A DNA stretch of 14,423 bases from Burkholderiales bacterium (lineage in GTDB: Bacteria; Pseudomonadota; Gammaproteobacteria; Burkholderiales; SG8-39). The stretch covers positions 1 to 14,423 of the forward strand of contig JADLDQ010000043.1 of assembly GCA_020846575.1 (NCBI GenBank), read 5' to 3'. Each line of letters begins with the position of its first letter. Positions within the stretch are counted from its first letter, which is position 1. The notes beneath the pieces are model-generated. The model saw nothing but the letters and a program-made list of their open reading frames with translations. It ran no database searches and had not been told where the DNA came from. Both the position numbers and the translations under genes were made by a program. Below are positions 7,466-14,213 of this stretch, one piece after another.

Positions 7466-8815
7466 ATGCTCGAATCCCTCACCCAGCGGCTTTCCAGGAT
7501 CGCCAAGACGCTGCGCGGCGAAGCGCGGCTGACCGAGTCCAACATCCAGGATGCGCTGCGCGAAGTGCGCCTGGCGCTGCTGGAAGCGGATGTCGCGTTG
7601 CCCGTGGTTCGCGACTTCGTCGCCCGCGTACGGGAAAAGGCGCTTGGCGAAGAGGTGATCGGGAGCCTGACGCCGGGCCAGGCGCTGGTGGGCGTGGTGC
7701 ATCGCGAACTCGCCTCCCTGATGGGCGGCGAGAGCGCGGGACTGGACCTCGCGGTCGCGCCCCCCGCGGTGATACTGATGGCCGGTCTGCAAGGATCCGG
7801 CAAGACGACCACCTGCGCGAAGCTCGCGCGGCTGCTCGGCGAGGAGCAGCGCAGGAAGGTCCTGCTCGCATCCTGCGACGTCTATCGTCCCGCCGCCATG
7901 GAGCAGCTGCGGACCCTCGCCGGCCAGGTCGGCGCGGAGTACTTCGCCCCCGGGCCTGGAGCGAAGCCGGTGGAGATCGCCCGCGCGGCGCTCGATCATG
8001 CGCGGCGCCACTATGCACAGGTGCTCATCGTGGACACCGCCGGGCGGCTGGCGATCGACGAAGCGATGATGCGCGAGATCGCGGAGATCCACGCCGCGGT
8101 CAATCCCGCGGAGACCCTGTTCGTGGTGGACTCGATGCAGGGTCAGGACGCGGTCAATGTGGCGAGGGCATTCAACGAGGCCCTGCCCCTCACCGGCGTG
8201 GTGCTCACCAAGCTCGACGGAGACGCGCGTGGCGGCGCGGCGCTGTCGGTGCGCCAGGTGACGGGCAAGCCGATCAAGTTCGCCGGGGTCGGCGAGAAGG
8301 TCGGCGGCCTGGAAGCCTTCCACCCGGAGCGAATGGCCTCGCGCATCCTGGGCATGGGTGATGTCCTGTCGCTGGTGGAGGAGGCGCGCAAGTCCGTCGA
8401 CGAGGGCGAGGCGCGCCGCCTGGCGGACAAGTTGAAGCGCGGCAAGGGCTTCGACCTGGACGACTTCCTGCAGCAGATCGCGCAGATGCGCAAGATGGGC
8501 GGCGTATCCGCGCTGGTGGACAAGCTGCCCCTGCAGCTCGCGCAGGCGGCGCAGGGAGCGCAGGTCGACGAGCGCAGGCTCAAGCGGATCGAGGGCATCA
8601 TCCGTTCGATGACGCCCCTGGAGCGTGCGCGGCCGGAGCTGTTCAAGGCTTCGCGCAAGCGCCGGGTCGCGGCGGGCGCCGGGGTGACGGTGCAGGAAGT
8701 GAACCAGCTCCTGAAGCAGTTCGAGCAGATGCAGAAGATGATGACGCAGATGCAGAAGGGGGGGCTTGCCCGGATGATGCGCTCGATGAAGGGCGTGATG
8801 CCGGGACTGCGGTAG
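7466..8815 (+). CDS. ffh: Signal recognition particle GTPase Ffh
   Basis: 449 residues from ATG 7466. It is the SRP54 homologue that binds 4.5S RNA and signal sequences and delivers ribosomes to FtsY at the membrane. The N domain contains LRGEARLTESNIQDALREVRLALLEADV. The G domain has GLQGSGKTT (107-115), DVYRPAA, DTAGR (190-194), TKLDGD (248-253) and GVGEKVGGLEAFHPERMASRILGMGD. The methionine-rich M domain has the RNA-binding SRKRRVAAGAG segment and ends with FEQMQKMMTQMQKGGLARMMRSMKG. The frame also has a GTG at 7451, but MLESLTQRLSRIAKTL from 7466 matches the normal family N-terminus. The ribosome-binding site is weak for both. The promoter must lie in the short divergent gap or inside ypjD; I see no convincing one. 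Confidence 0.97.
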   Translation: MLESLTQRLSRIAKTLRGEARLTESNIQDALREVRLALLEADVALPVVRDFVARVREKALGEEVIGSLTPGQALVGVVHRELASLMGGESAGLDLAVAPPAVILMAGLQGSGKTTTCAKLARLLGEEQRRKVLLASCDVYRPAAMEQLRTLAGQVGAEYFAPGPGAKPVEIARAALDHARRHYAQVLIVDTAGRLAIDEAMMREIAEIHAAVNPAETLFVVDSMQGQDAVNVARAFNEALPLTGVVLTKLDGDARGGAALSVRQVTGKPIKFAGVGEKVGGLEAFHPERMASRILGMGDVLSLVEEARKSVDEGEARRLADKLKRGKGFDLDDFLQQIAQMRKMGGVSALVDKLPLQLAQAAQGAQVDERRLKRIEGIIRSMTPLERARPELFKASRKRRVAAGAGVTVQEVNQLLKQFEQMQKMMTQMQKGGLARMMRSMKGVMPGLR

Positions 8816-8823
8816 CGGACCTG

Positions 8824-8923
8824 CGCAGGGCCGGCCACGCGGAGCGCCCTGCGGGCTCGGTGGCAGGGCCTGGGCAGGGGGGGCGCGCGCCGTTTGCGCG
8901 CCTTTCGCGGGCGTTTCGCCCGC
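8824..8923 (+). terminator. Cluster of hairpins downstream of ffh
   Basis: Three perfect stems follow the ffh stop: CGCAGGGC/GCCCTGCG (8824-8831 with 8846-8853); GGCGCGC/GCGCGCC (8882-8888 with 8896-8902), followed by TTT; and GCGGGCG/CGCCCGC (8907-8913 with 8917-8923, 3-base loop). None has a long U-run, but together they plausibly end ffh transcription before the rpsP promoter. G-runs at 8866-8883 also fit a four-tract G-quadruplex pattern. Confidence 0.5.
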
Positions 8924-8937
8924 CGCATCGGGGTTCA

Positions 8938-8967
8938 TTGCCGAATCCCGCCAGATTCGCGTAAAAT
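8938..8967 (+). promoter_or_regulatory. Probable sigma-70 promoter of the rpsP operon
   Basis: TTGCCG (8938-8943) and TAAAAT (8962-8967) are separated by 18 bases in a locally AT-richer stretch directly before rpsP. The predicted start near 8974 leaves a leader of only about 18 bases before the ATG at 8992. The position after the ffh hairpins and before a ribosomal protein gene supports the call. Confidence 0.6.
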
Positions 8968-8991
8968 CACGCACTTTTTCGCGGACTCATC

Positions 8992-9249
8992 ATGGTTGTC
9001 ATTCGCCTTGCGCGCGGCGGCGCCAAGAAGCGCCCCTTCTACAGCGTGGTGGTCGCCGATTCGCGTCGGACGGCGACCGGACGGTTCATCGAGCGTGTCG
9101 GGTTCTACGATCCCAAGGCGCCCGAGGGACGCGAGGCGCTCCGGTTCCACATGGAGCGCATGAGCTACTGGCAGGGCAAGGGCGCCAGGCTCTCGCCCAC
9201 GGTCGCCCGGCTGGTCCGAAGCTACGCGAAAGCGCAGCCCCAGCCCTGA
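8992..9249 (+). CDS. rpsP: 30S ribosomal protein S16
   Basis: 85 residues, normal length. MVVIRLARGGAKKRPFYSVV and GRFIERVGFYDPK are hallmark S16 segments. It binds 16S rRNA and is needed for 30S assembly. It is the first gene of the conserved rpsP-rimM-trmD-rplS operon, with the promoter above immediately upstream. The ribosome-binding site is weak (GGAC, 8983-8986). The gap to rimM, 158 bases, is longer than usual and filled with degenerate repeats. Confidence 0.98.
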   Translation: MVVIRLARGGAKKRPFYSVVVADSRRTATGRFIERVGFYDPKAPEGREALRFHMERMSYWQGKGARLSPTVARLVRSYAKAQPQP

Positions 9250-9260
9250 GCGAGGCGGGC

Positions 9261-9381
9261 GGGTCCGCGCGTGCGCGAACGGCCGGTTCCGCGTTTGCGC
9301 GAACGGGTGGTTCCGCTGCTGCGCGGGGAGGCGGGTTCCGCGCTCATGCACAAGTCTGGTTCCGCGCCAGCGCGCGGGGGC
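9261..9381 (+). repeat. Degenerate tandem array of about 24-base units between rpsP and rimM
   Basis: Five units begin with GGTTCCGC or GGGTTCCGC/GGGTCCGC at 9261, 9285, 9309, 9333 and 9358, so spacing is 24, 24, 24 and 25. The first two also share GCGCGAACGG at their ends; later units have diverged. Within the better units TTC-CGCG and CGCGAA can pair around a small loop, so the mRNA could form a row of small hairpins. The array is open in the rimM frame upstream of its GTG but has no start codon there. The units are contiguous, with no spacers. Confidence 0.65.
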
Positions 9382-9407
9382 CTTCCGGCCGTGGGAGGGC
9401 TGCGGGC

Positions 9408-10031
9408 GTGAACGGCGTCCCCACCCAGGGCGAATGCGAGCAGCCGCAGGGCCGGCTGGTATCGATGGGGCGCGTGCAGGGGGCGTTCGGGGTGCAGGGC
9501 TGGATTCGGGTCGAGCCGTTCGGTGAGACGCCCGCGGGCCTTGCCCGGTTCGACACCTGGTGGATCGGCGCACAGGGGTCGTGGCGCGCGGTGCGGGTGG
9601 CGCAAGCTCAGGTTCAGGGCCGCCGGCTGGTGGCGCAGCTCGATGGCGTATCGCAGCGCGAGACCGCTACCGCGCTTCGCGGCGCCGAGGTGGCGGTGCC
9701 GCGCGCGGCGCTGCCCGAGCCTGGACCCGGTGAGTATTACCAGGTGGACCTGGTCGGTATGCAGGTGGTGAACCGGGCCGGCGAGCGGCTCGGGCGGATC
9801 GAACGGGTCTTCGACACAGGCGCTCATCCGGTGCTGGAACTGCGCGCCGGCGTCGAGAGCGACGGCGACGCGAACGACGGCGACGCGAACGACGGTGAGG
9901 CGAACGACGGTGAGGCGATCGACGGCGAAGCAGCCGGCGCTTTGCGCCTGATCCCGTTCGTCGCGGCTTTCGTGGACGGTGTGGATCTGGAGGCGCGGCA
10001 AGTGCGGGTCGACTGGGGGGCGGACTGGTGA
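9408..10031 (+). CDS. rimM: 16S rRNA processing/ribosome maturation factor RimM, with acidic repeat insertion
   Basis: 207 residues, longer than the usual 165-180. RimM binds S19 and assists 16S maturation and 30S head assembly. The N-terminal beta-barrel domain starts at about residue 16 (LVSMGRVQGAFGVQGWIRVEPF). The linker YYQVDLVGMQVVN leads to the C-terminal PRC-barrel domain (HPVLEL, LIPFVAAFVDGVDL). Between HPVLELRAG and LIPFV, where most RimM proteins have a short turn, are about 25 extra residues of DGDAN/DGEAN repeats (codons 152-176) encoded by 15-base tandem repeats. GTG 9408 has a good ribosome-binding site, GGGAGGG 8 bases upstream, which supports this start and a 15-residue N-terminal tail. 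The stop overlaps the trmD start. Confidence 0.95.
   Translation: MNGVPTQGECEQPQGRLVSMGRVQGAFGVQGWIRVEPFGETPAGLARFDTWWIGAQGSWRAVRVAQAQVQGRRLVAQLDGVSQRETATALRGAEVAVPRAALPEPGPGEYYQVDLVGMQVVNRAGERLGRIERVFDTGAHPVLELRAGVESDGDANDGDANDGEANDGEAIDGEAAGALRLIPFVAAFVDGVDLEARQVRVDWGADW
9861..9935 (+). repeat. 15-base tandem repeats inside rimM
   Basis: Five consecutive 15-base units begin at 9861, 9876, 9891, 9906 and 9921. The first two are identical (GACGGCGACGCGAAC); the third and fourth read GACGGTGAGGCGAAC and GACGGTGAGGCGATC; the fifth is partly diverged. Because the unit is a multiple of three it preserves the frame, adding DG-D/E-A-N pentapeptides to a surface loop of RimM. Confidence 0.9.
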
Positions 10032-10783
10032 TCCGCTTCGACTGCATCACGCTGTTCCCGGAAATGTTCTCGGCGGTCACCGGCTCGGGCATCAGCCGGC
10101 GGGCGCTGGAGCGCGGCCTGTGGGAGATCGGCCTGTGGAATCCGAGGGATTTCACCGACGACAACTACCGCACGGTGGACGACCGGCCGTACGGCGGCGG
10201 CCCGGGCATGGTGATGCTGGCCGAACCGCTGGAGCGGGCGCTCGATGCCGCGCTCGCTGCCGGCGCTGGCGCGGCGCAGCCGGCGGCGGTGGTGCATCTC
10301 ACACCGCAGGGGCGAGCGCTCGAGCACGCGCGGGTGATCGAGCTGGCGGGGCGCTCGCGGCTGGTGCTCCTGTGCGGGCGCTACGAGGGCATCGACGAGC
10401 GCCTGATCGAGCGCCGCGTCGACGAGGAAATCTCGATCGGCGACTATGTGCTCTCGGGCGGCGAGGTCGCCGCGCTGGCGCTGATCGACGCGGTGGTGCG
10501 GCAGTTGCCCGGCGCCCTCGGGGACGCCGATTCGGCGCTGCGCGAGTCGTTCGCGGACGGGCTGCTCGAATGCCCGCAGTACACCCGGCCGGAGGTATAC
10601 GAGGGGATGCCGGTGCCGCCGGTGCTGCTGTCGGGGCACCATGCGCGCATCGAGACCTGGCGGCGCAAGCAGGCGCTTGGCCGCACCTGGCTGCGGCGGC
10701 CCGATCTGCTCGAGCGGCGCGGGATGAGCGGCGAGGAGATGAGCCTGCTGGAGGAGTTCCGGCGGGAAACAGCGGGCGCCTGA
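10028..10783 (+). CDS. trmD: tRNA (guanine-N1)-methyltransferase TrmD
   Basis: 251 residues, normal length. It methylates G37 of tRNAs reading CUN, CCN and CGN codons, preventing frameshifting. It is a SPOUT-fold enzyme with a trefoil knot. The AdoMet-site blocks HLTPQGR (90-96), LLCGRYEGIDER (114-125) and EEISIGDYVLSGGE (133-146) are intact, as is FADGLLECPQYTRP with the expected catalytic Asp177. GTG 10028 overlaps the rimM stop (GTGA), and a GGGGGG run 7 bases upstream serves as ribosome-binding site, so translation is probably coupled to rimM. Confidence 0.98.
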   Translation: MIRFDCITLFPEMFSAVTGSGISRRALERGLWEIGLWNPRDFTDDNYRTVDDRPYGGGPGMVMLAEPLERALDAALAAGAGAAQPAAVVHLTPQGRALEHARVIELAGRSRLVLLCGRYEGIDERLIERRVDEEISIGDYVLSGGEVAALALIDAVVRQLPGALGDADSALRESFADGLLECPQYTRPEVYEGMPVPPVLLSGHHARIETWRRKQALGRTWLRRPDLLERRGMSGEEMSLLEEFRRETAGA

Positions 10784-10822
10784 GCGGTACGGGTACGTTG
10801 GGGCGCGCAACATCGGCGGAGC

Positions 10823-10844
10823 GCGAGGGGTGCTTTTCCCTCGC
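10823..10844 (+). promoter_or_regulatory. 7-bp hairpin in the trmD-rplS spacer
   Basis: GCGAGGG (10823-10829) and CCCTCGC (10838-10844) pair perfectly around an 8-base loop containing TTTT. It lies about 30 bases before the rplS start. It could be a partial terminator, a processing site that sets L19 levels against TrmD, or an autoregulatory leader; the sequence does not decide. I know of no described L19 leader of this form in betaproteobacteria. Confidence 0.4.
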
Positions 10845-10874
10845 CCCGGGTCAAGCAGGCGAAGGAGCGAAGCA

Positions 10875-11309
10875 ATGAACCTGATCCAGACGCTCGAAAG
10901 CGAAGAAATCGCGCGGCTCGGCAAGACGATCCCCACGTTCGCGCCCGGCGACACCGTGGTGGTCAACGTGAGCGTGGTCGAGGGCGAACGCAAGCGCGTG
11001 CAGGCCTACGAAGGGGTGGTGATCGCGAAGAAGAACCGCGGCCTCAACTCCTCGTTCACCGTGCGCAAGATCTCCTCGGGCGAAGGTGTGGAACGCACCT
11101 TCCAGACCTACTCGCCGATGATCGCTTCCATCGAGGTGAAGCGCAAAGGCGACGTGCGCGGCGCGAAGCTCTACTACATGCGCGGGCGTTCCGGCAAGTC
11201 CGCCCGCATCAAGGAGAAGATCGGCGAGCGCGCGTCCGCCGCCGAACGGCCCGCCGAGTCCAGGGGCGCCGAATCGAAGGCGGCCGAATCCACCCCGCCC
11301 GCTGCATAG
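10875..11309 (+). CDS. rplS: 50S ribosomal protein L19
   Basis: 144 residues from ATG 10875, which has a strong GAAGGAG ribosome-binding site (10861-10867). L19 sits at the 30S/50S interface. The core MNLIQTLESEEIARL, FAPGDTVVVNV, AYEGVVIAKKNRGLNSSFTVRK and AKLYYMRGRSGKSARIKEK is clear. After about residue 118 there is a C-terminal tail of some 25 residues rich in Ala, Glu and Ser, longer than the E. coli protein. Extensions of this kind are seen in some high-GC proteobacteria. It is the last gene of the rpsP operon; paired palindromes lie just downstream. Confidence 0.97.
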   Translation: MNLIQTLESEEIARLGKTIPTFAPGDTVVVNVSVVEGERKRVQAYEGVVIAKKNRGLNSSFTVRKISSGEGVERTFQTYSPMIASIEVKRKGDVRGAKLYYMRGRSGKSARIKEKIGERASAAERPAESRGAESKAAESTPPAA

Positions 11310-11341
11310 CCTGCACCGCAAGGATCACGTCGCGCGGCGCA

Positions 11342-11372
11342 CCGGGGCGCGCCCCGGGCCGGCATGCCGGCC
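11342..11372. repeat. Two abutting 16-base perfect palindromes downstream of rplS
   Basis: CCGGGGCGCGCCCCGG (11342-11357) and GGCCGGCATGCCGGCC (11357-11372) are each perfect palindromes sharing one base. They start about 33 bases after the rplS stop. As RNA they could form short stable hairpins ending the rpsP operon, though without a U-run. As DNA they could bind a dimeric protein. Confidence 0.55.
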
Positions 11373-11695
11373 GCACCCGAAGCGCGCGCCGCACGGCGCG
11401 AGTCTGAAGCGGCGATACGCGAGGGTGAGCGTGCGTGCCGCGGCGCCTGCCTGCGCGCGCCGCGCCTTGCAGCAGGCGCCGGCCGCGCCTGCGCGGTGCA
11501 TCAGGATGCGTTCGTGGAGAAGTCCCTCGGAATGCGCGAGCTGCCGCGCGCGCATCGGGGCGCACGCGCGGGGACAAGGCAAGAGCGTGCCCCCGCCAAT
11601 CATTCTAGAATCCCGCCCTCGGATTCACACTGCAGTGCCATGGCCTGGATGAAACTCAGCGATCCGACGAGTGCGCGGGGCAGCCGGCAGCCTGG
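11373..11695. other. Intergenic region before ribH, no clear gene
   Basis: These 323 bases are GC-rich and show no ORF resembling a known protein. Around 11603-11611 is the palindrome-like ATTCTAGAAT, an AT-rich island whose TAGAAT could be a -10 element for ribH, but no matching -35 is visible 16-18 bases upstream. A short ATG frame at 11640-11708 runs into the start of ribH and is probably not a gene. I see no recognisable FMN riboswitch core. Confidence 0.35.
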
Positions 11696-12169
11696 GTGCG
11701 GTCCGTGAGGCAGATCTGCGCTGAGCGGCAAGGCAGCGGCCTGGCGATCGGGATCGTGCGCAGCCGCTTCAACGAGGAGATCGGCGCGCAGATGCTCGAG
11801 TCGTGCGCCCGGCGACTGGCGGAACTGGGCGTCGATCCGGCCGACATCACCGTGGTGACGGTTCCCGGGGCACTGGAATCGCCGCTCGCGCTGCAAAAGC
11901 TCGCCGCGACCGGGAAGTACGACGCGCTCATCGCGCTCGGCGCGGTGATTCGCGGCGAGACCTATCACTTCGAGATCGTCTCCAACGAATCCGCGGCAGG
12001 CATCGCGGCGGTGGCGCTCGACAGCGGCCTGCCGGTGGCCAACGGCATTCTCACCACCGATACCGAGGAACAGGCCTGCGCGCGAACCGAGCAGAAGGGC
12101 CGCGACTGCGCCGAGGCGGCCGTGGAGATGGCCAATCTCGCCCGCGCCATCGAGCGCACGCATCGATGA
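11696..12169 (+). CDS. ribH: 6,7-dimethyl-8-ribityllumazine synthase (riboflavin synthesis)
   Basis: 157 residues, normal length. It condenses 3,4-dihydroxy-2-butanone 4-phosphate with 5-amino-6-ribitylaminouracil, the penultimate step of riboflavin synthesis. The active-site blocks are complete: IVRSRFNEEI (20-29), VTVPGALESPLAL, GAVIRGETYHFEIV with the conserved His91, and NGILTTDTEEQA. The start is uncertain: GTG 11696 is the longest, and GTG 11705 is also in frame, neither with a good ribosome-binding site. The usual partner ribBA is not upstream here; instead rplS and a long spacer precede. The stop overlaps the nusB ATG. Confidence 0.96.
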   Translation: MRSVRQICAERQGSGLAIGIVRSRFNEEIGAQMLESCARRLAELGVDPADITVVTVPGALESPLALQKLAATGKYDALIALGAVIRGETYHFEIVSNESAAGIAAVALDSGLPVANGILTTDTEEQACARTEQKGRDCAEAAVEMANLARAIERTHR

Positions 12170-12591
12170 AATCGGCGCGGCGGCGCGCGCGCGAATGCGC
12201 CATGCAGGCCATCTACGCCTGGCAGCTGTCCGGCGCGGCCGCGCCCGATCTGCTGGCGAATGCCGCCGAGAGCGGCGGCTTGGAGCAGGCCGACCGGGCG
12301 TACTTCCGCCAGCTGGTCGAGGGTGTGCTCGGTACGGCCGAAGCCCTGCGCGATCTGCTCGCGCCCGGTCTGGACCGACCCTGGAAGGAGGTCTCGCCGA
12401 TCGAGCGCGCGATCCTGCTCATTGCCGGCTGGGAACTGAGCTGCGCGCCCCAGGTGCCTTACCGGGCGGTCATCAACGAGGCGGTCGAAGTGGCCAAGGA
12501 GTTCGGCGGCACCAACGGCCACAAGTACGTGAACGGCGTTCTCGACCGCGTGGCGAAGGCGCTGCGACCCGCGGAGCCGTCGCGCACATGA
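12166..12591 (+). CDS. nusB: Transcription antitermination factor NusB
   Basis: 141 residues, normal length. NusB with S10 (NusE) binds boxA RNA in rRNA operons to prevent premature termination. The N-terminal KSARRRARECAMQAIYAWQLSG and C-terminal PIERAILLIAGWEL, PYRAVINEAVEVAKEFGG and NGHKYVNGVLDRVAKALRP blocks are typical. ATG 12166 overlaps the ribH stop as ATGA; an open frame continues upstream inside ribH but the family N-terminus begins here. The ribH-nusB-thiL-pgpA order is a known proteobacterial operon. Confidence 0.97.
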   Translation: MKSARRRARECAMQAIYAWQLSGAAAPDLLANAAESGGLEQADRAYFRQLVEGVLGTAEALRDLLAPGLDRPWKEVSPIERAILLIAGWELSCAPQVPYRAVINEAVEVAKEFGGTNGHKYVNGVLDRVAKALRPAEPSRT

Positions 12592-13652
12592 GCCGGCCGG
12601 CGCAGCCGAACAGCGCGCGTGCCGGGCGCGGTCGCACCCGGGGGTCGCATTCCCGGGACGATACGGGCCTGCCGCGACAGGGCCGCGCGCCGACCGGCGA
12701 ATTCGACCTCATCCGGCGCCACTTCACCCGGGCGCCGCGCAGGGTGGCGCTCGGTGTCGGCGACGATTGCGCGCTGCTGCAGCCGCGGCCCGGGCTGCAA
12801 TACGCGGTCTCGACCGACCTGCTGCTGGAGGGCACTCACTTCTTCGCGGGCGCCGACCCGGTGCTGCTCGGACACAAGTCGCTGGCGGTCAACCTGTCGG
12901 ACCTCGCGGCGATGGGCGCGGACCCGCTGTGTGCGCTGCTGGCGATCTCGCTGCCGCGGGCCGACGAGGGTTGGATCCAGGCTTTCACAAGCGGTTTCTT
13001 CGCGCTGGCCGAGCGCTTCGGCGTCGATCTGGCCGGCGGCGATACCACCGCCGGGCCGCTGGCGATCTGCGTGACCGTCATCGGCGAGGTGCCGGGCGGG
13101 CTCGCGCTGCGGCGCGACGGGGCGCGAGCGGGCGACGACGTGTGGATCTCCGGGCAGACCGGCGAGGCGGCGCTCGAAGTGGCCCGGCGCGAGGGCCGCA
13201 TCCAGATACCGCCCGCGTGGGCGGCGTGCTGCGCCGCGAGGCTCGATGCTCCGGAGCCGCGCGTCGAACTGGGCGGGCGCCTGCGCGGCATCGCGCACGG
13301 CATGATAGACGTCTCCGACGGTCTGCTCGCCGATCTCGGCCACGTCGCGCAGGCGTCCCGGGTAGACATGGAGATCTCGCTGGAGGCGCTGCCGCAGGCG
13401 CAGGCGCTTCGCGCCTGTGCGGACGCGGCGCTCGCCTTGCAGTGCATCGCGACGGGCGGAGACGACTACGAACTCGCTTTCACCGCGCCGGGCTCGGCCC
13501 GCGGCGAGCTCGACGCGCTCTGCGTCGAACTGGGGCTGGCGCTCACCCGCATCGGCGCCTGCAAGCCGGGATCCGGAACGGTCAGCCTGCTGGACGCGCG
13601 CGGCCAGACCGTCTCACTCCCGCAGCGCGGCTACGAGCACTTCGCCGGATGA
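12588..13652 (+). CDS. thiL: Thiamine-monophosphate kinase
   Basis: 354 residues. It phosphorylates thiamine monophosphate to thiamine pyrophosphate with ATP; it belongs to the PurM/SelD-like ATP-grasping fold. The Mg/ATP-binding motifs are present: GVGDDCALL (56-64), STDLLLEGTHF (75-85), NLSDLAAMGA (102-111), GGDTT (150-154), IDVSDGLLADL (250-260) and GGDDYELAF (290-298). Typical ThiL begins at about GEFDLIRRHF, here residue 37. So this protein has an extra Arg/Ser-rich N-terminus of about 36 residues, with no alternative start codon closer to the core. ATG 12588 overlaps the nusB stop (ATGA), which supports this start. Confidence 0.96.
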   Translation: MSRPAQPNSARAGRGRTRGSHSRDDTGLPRQGRAPTGEFDLIRRHFTRAPRRVALGVGDDCALLQPRPGLQYAVSTDLLLEGTHFFAGADPVLLGHKSLAVNLSDLAAMGADPLCALLAISLPRADEGWIQAFTSGFFALAERFGVDLAGGDTTAGPLAICVTVIGEVPGGLALRRDGARAGDDVWISGQTGEAALEVARREGRIQIPPAWAACCAARLDAPEPRVELGGRLRGIAHGMIDVSDGLLADLGHVAQASRVDMEISLEALPQAQALRACADAALALQCIATGGDDYELAFTAPGSARGELDALCVELGLALTRIGACKPGSGTVSLLDARGQTVSLPQRGYEHFAG

Positions 13653-14149
13653 TCGTCCGCCCCGATGCGGCGTTCCTCTTCAAGCATCCGGCGCACTTGG
13701 TCGCGCTGGGCTTCGGCGCGGGGCTCGCGCCCGTGGCGCCCGGCACCTTCGGCACGCTGGTGGCTTTCCCCATCCACACCCTGTGCGCGATCTGGCTGCC
13801 GCCGCTCGCGATCCTCGGGGTGGCGGCGCTGCTGTTCGCGGCCGGCGTATGGGCCTGCGGCCGCACCGGGCGCGCGCTCGGCATCGCCGATCACAGCGCC
13901 ATGGTGTGGGACGAGGTCGTCGCGTTCCTGGCGATCCTGGCCTGCACGCCCGCGGACCCCTACTGGCAGGTGTTCGCATTCGTCGCCTTTCGCGCCTTCG
14001 ACGTGCTGAAGCCCCCGCCCATCCGCCATGTGGACCGGCGCTGGAAGGGCGGCTTCGGGGTCATGTTCGACGACGTGCTGGCCGGCCTGTACACCCTGCT
14101 CGTCGTGCTGCTCGCGGCCCGCGTGCTGCCCGCGGCCGCGCAGGGCTGA
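13649..14149 (+). CDS. pgpA: Phosphatidylglycerophosphatase A
   Basis: 166 residues. It dephosphorylates phosphatidylglycerol phosphate to phosphatidylglycerol in the inner membrane. Family motifs are intact: GFGAGLAPVAPGTFGTL (21-37), MVWDEVVAF (85-93), FRAFDVLKPPPI (114-125) and GGFGVMFDDVLAG (134-146), together with several hydrophobic segments. ATG 13649 overlaps the thiL stop (ATGA), so it is the last gene of the coupled ribH operon. The following 64 bases (14150-14213) show nothing recognisable; then the tandem repeat begins. Confidence 0.97.
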   Translation: MIVRPDAAFLFKHPAHLVALGFGAGLAPVAPGTFGTLVAFPIHTLCAIWLPPLAILGVAALLFAAGVWACGRTGRALGIADHSAMVWDEVVAFLAILACTPADPYWQVFAFVAFRAFDVLKPPPIRHVDRRWKGGFGVMFDDVLAGLYTLLVVLLAARVLPAAAQG

Positions 14150-14213
14150 GGACCTGCGCCGCACCCGAACGCGATCAGGCGGCTGCCAGGGATACACCGC
14201 CCGCGGCCACAGT

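Noticed and set aside
7421..8974. 517-residue minus-strand ORF
   Set aside because: Antisense to ffh, whose motifs are complete; a shadow frame.
9261..9381. Possible CRISPR array
   Set aside because: Units are contiguous with no unique spacers, are strongly degenerate, and no cas gene is nearby.
11373..11695. FMN riboswitch upstream of ribH
   Set aside because: I could not find the conserved core pairing and loop sequences of that riboswitch, so it is not reported.
11364..11708. 114-residue plus-strand ORF before ribH
   Set aside because: Low-complexity Ala/Arg composition, no family resemblance, includes palindromic sequence; likely chance opening in GC-rich DNA.
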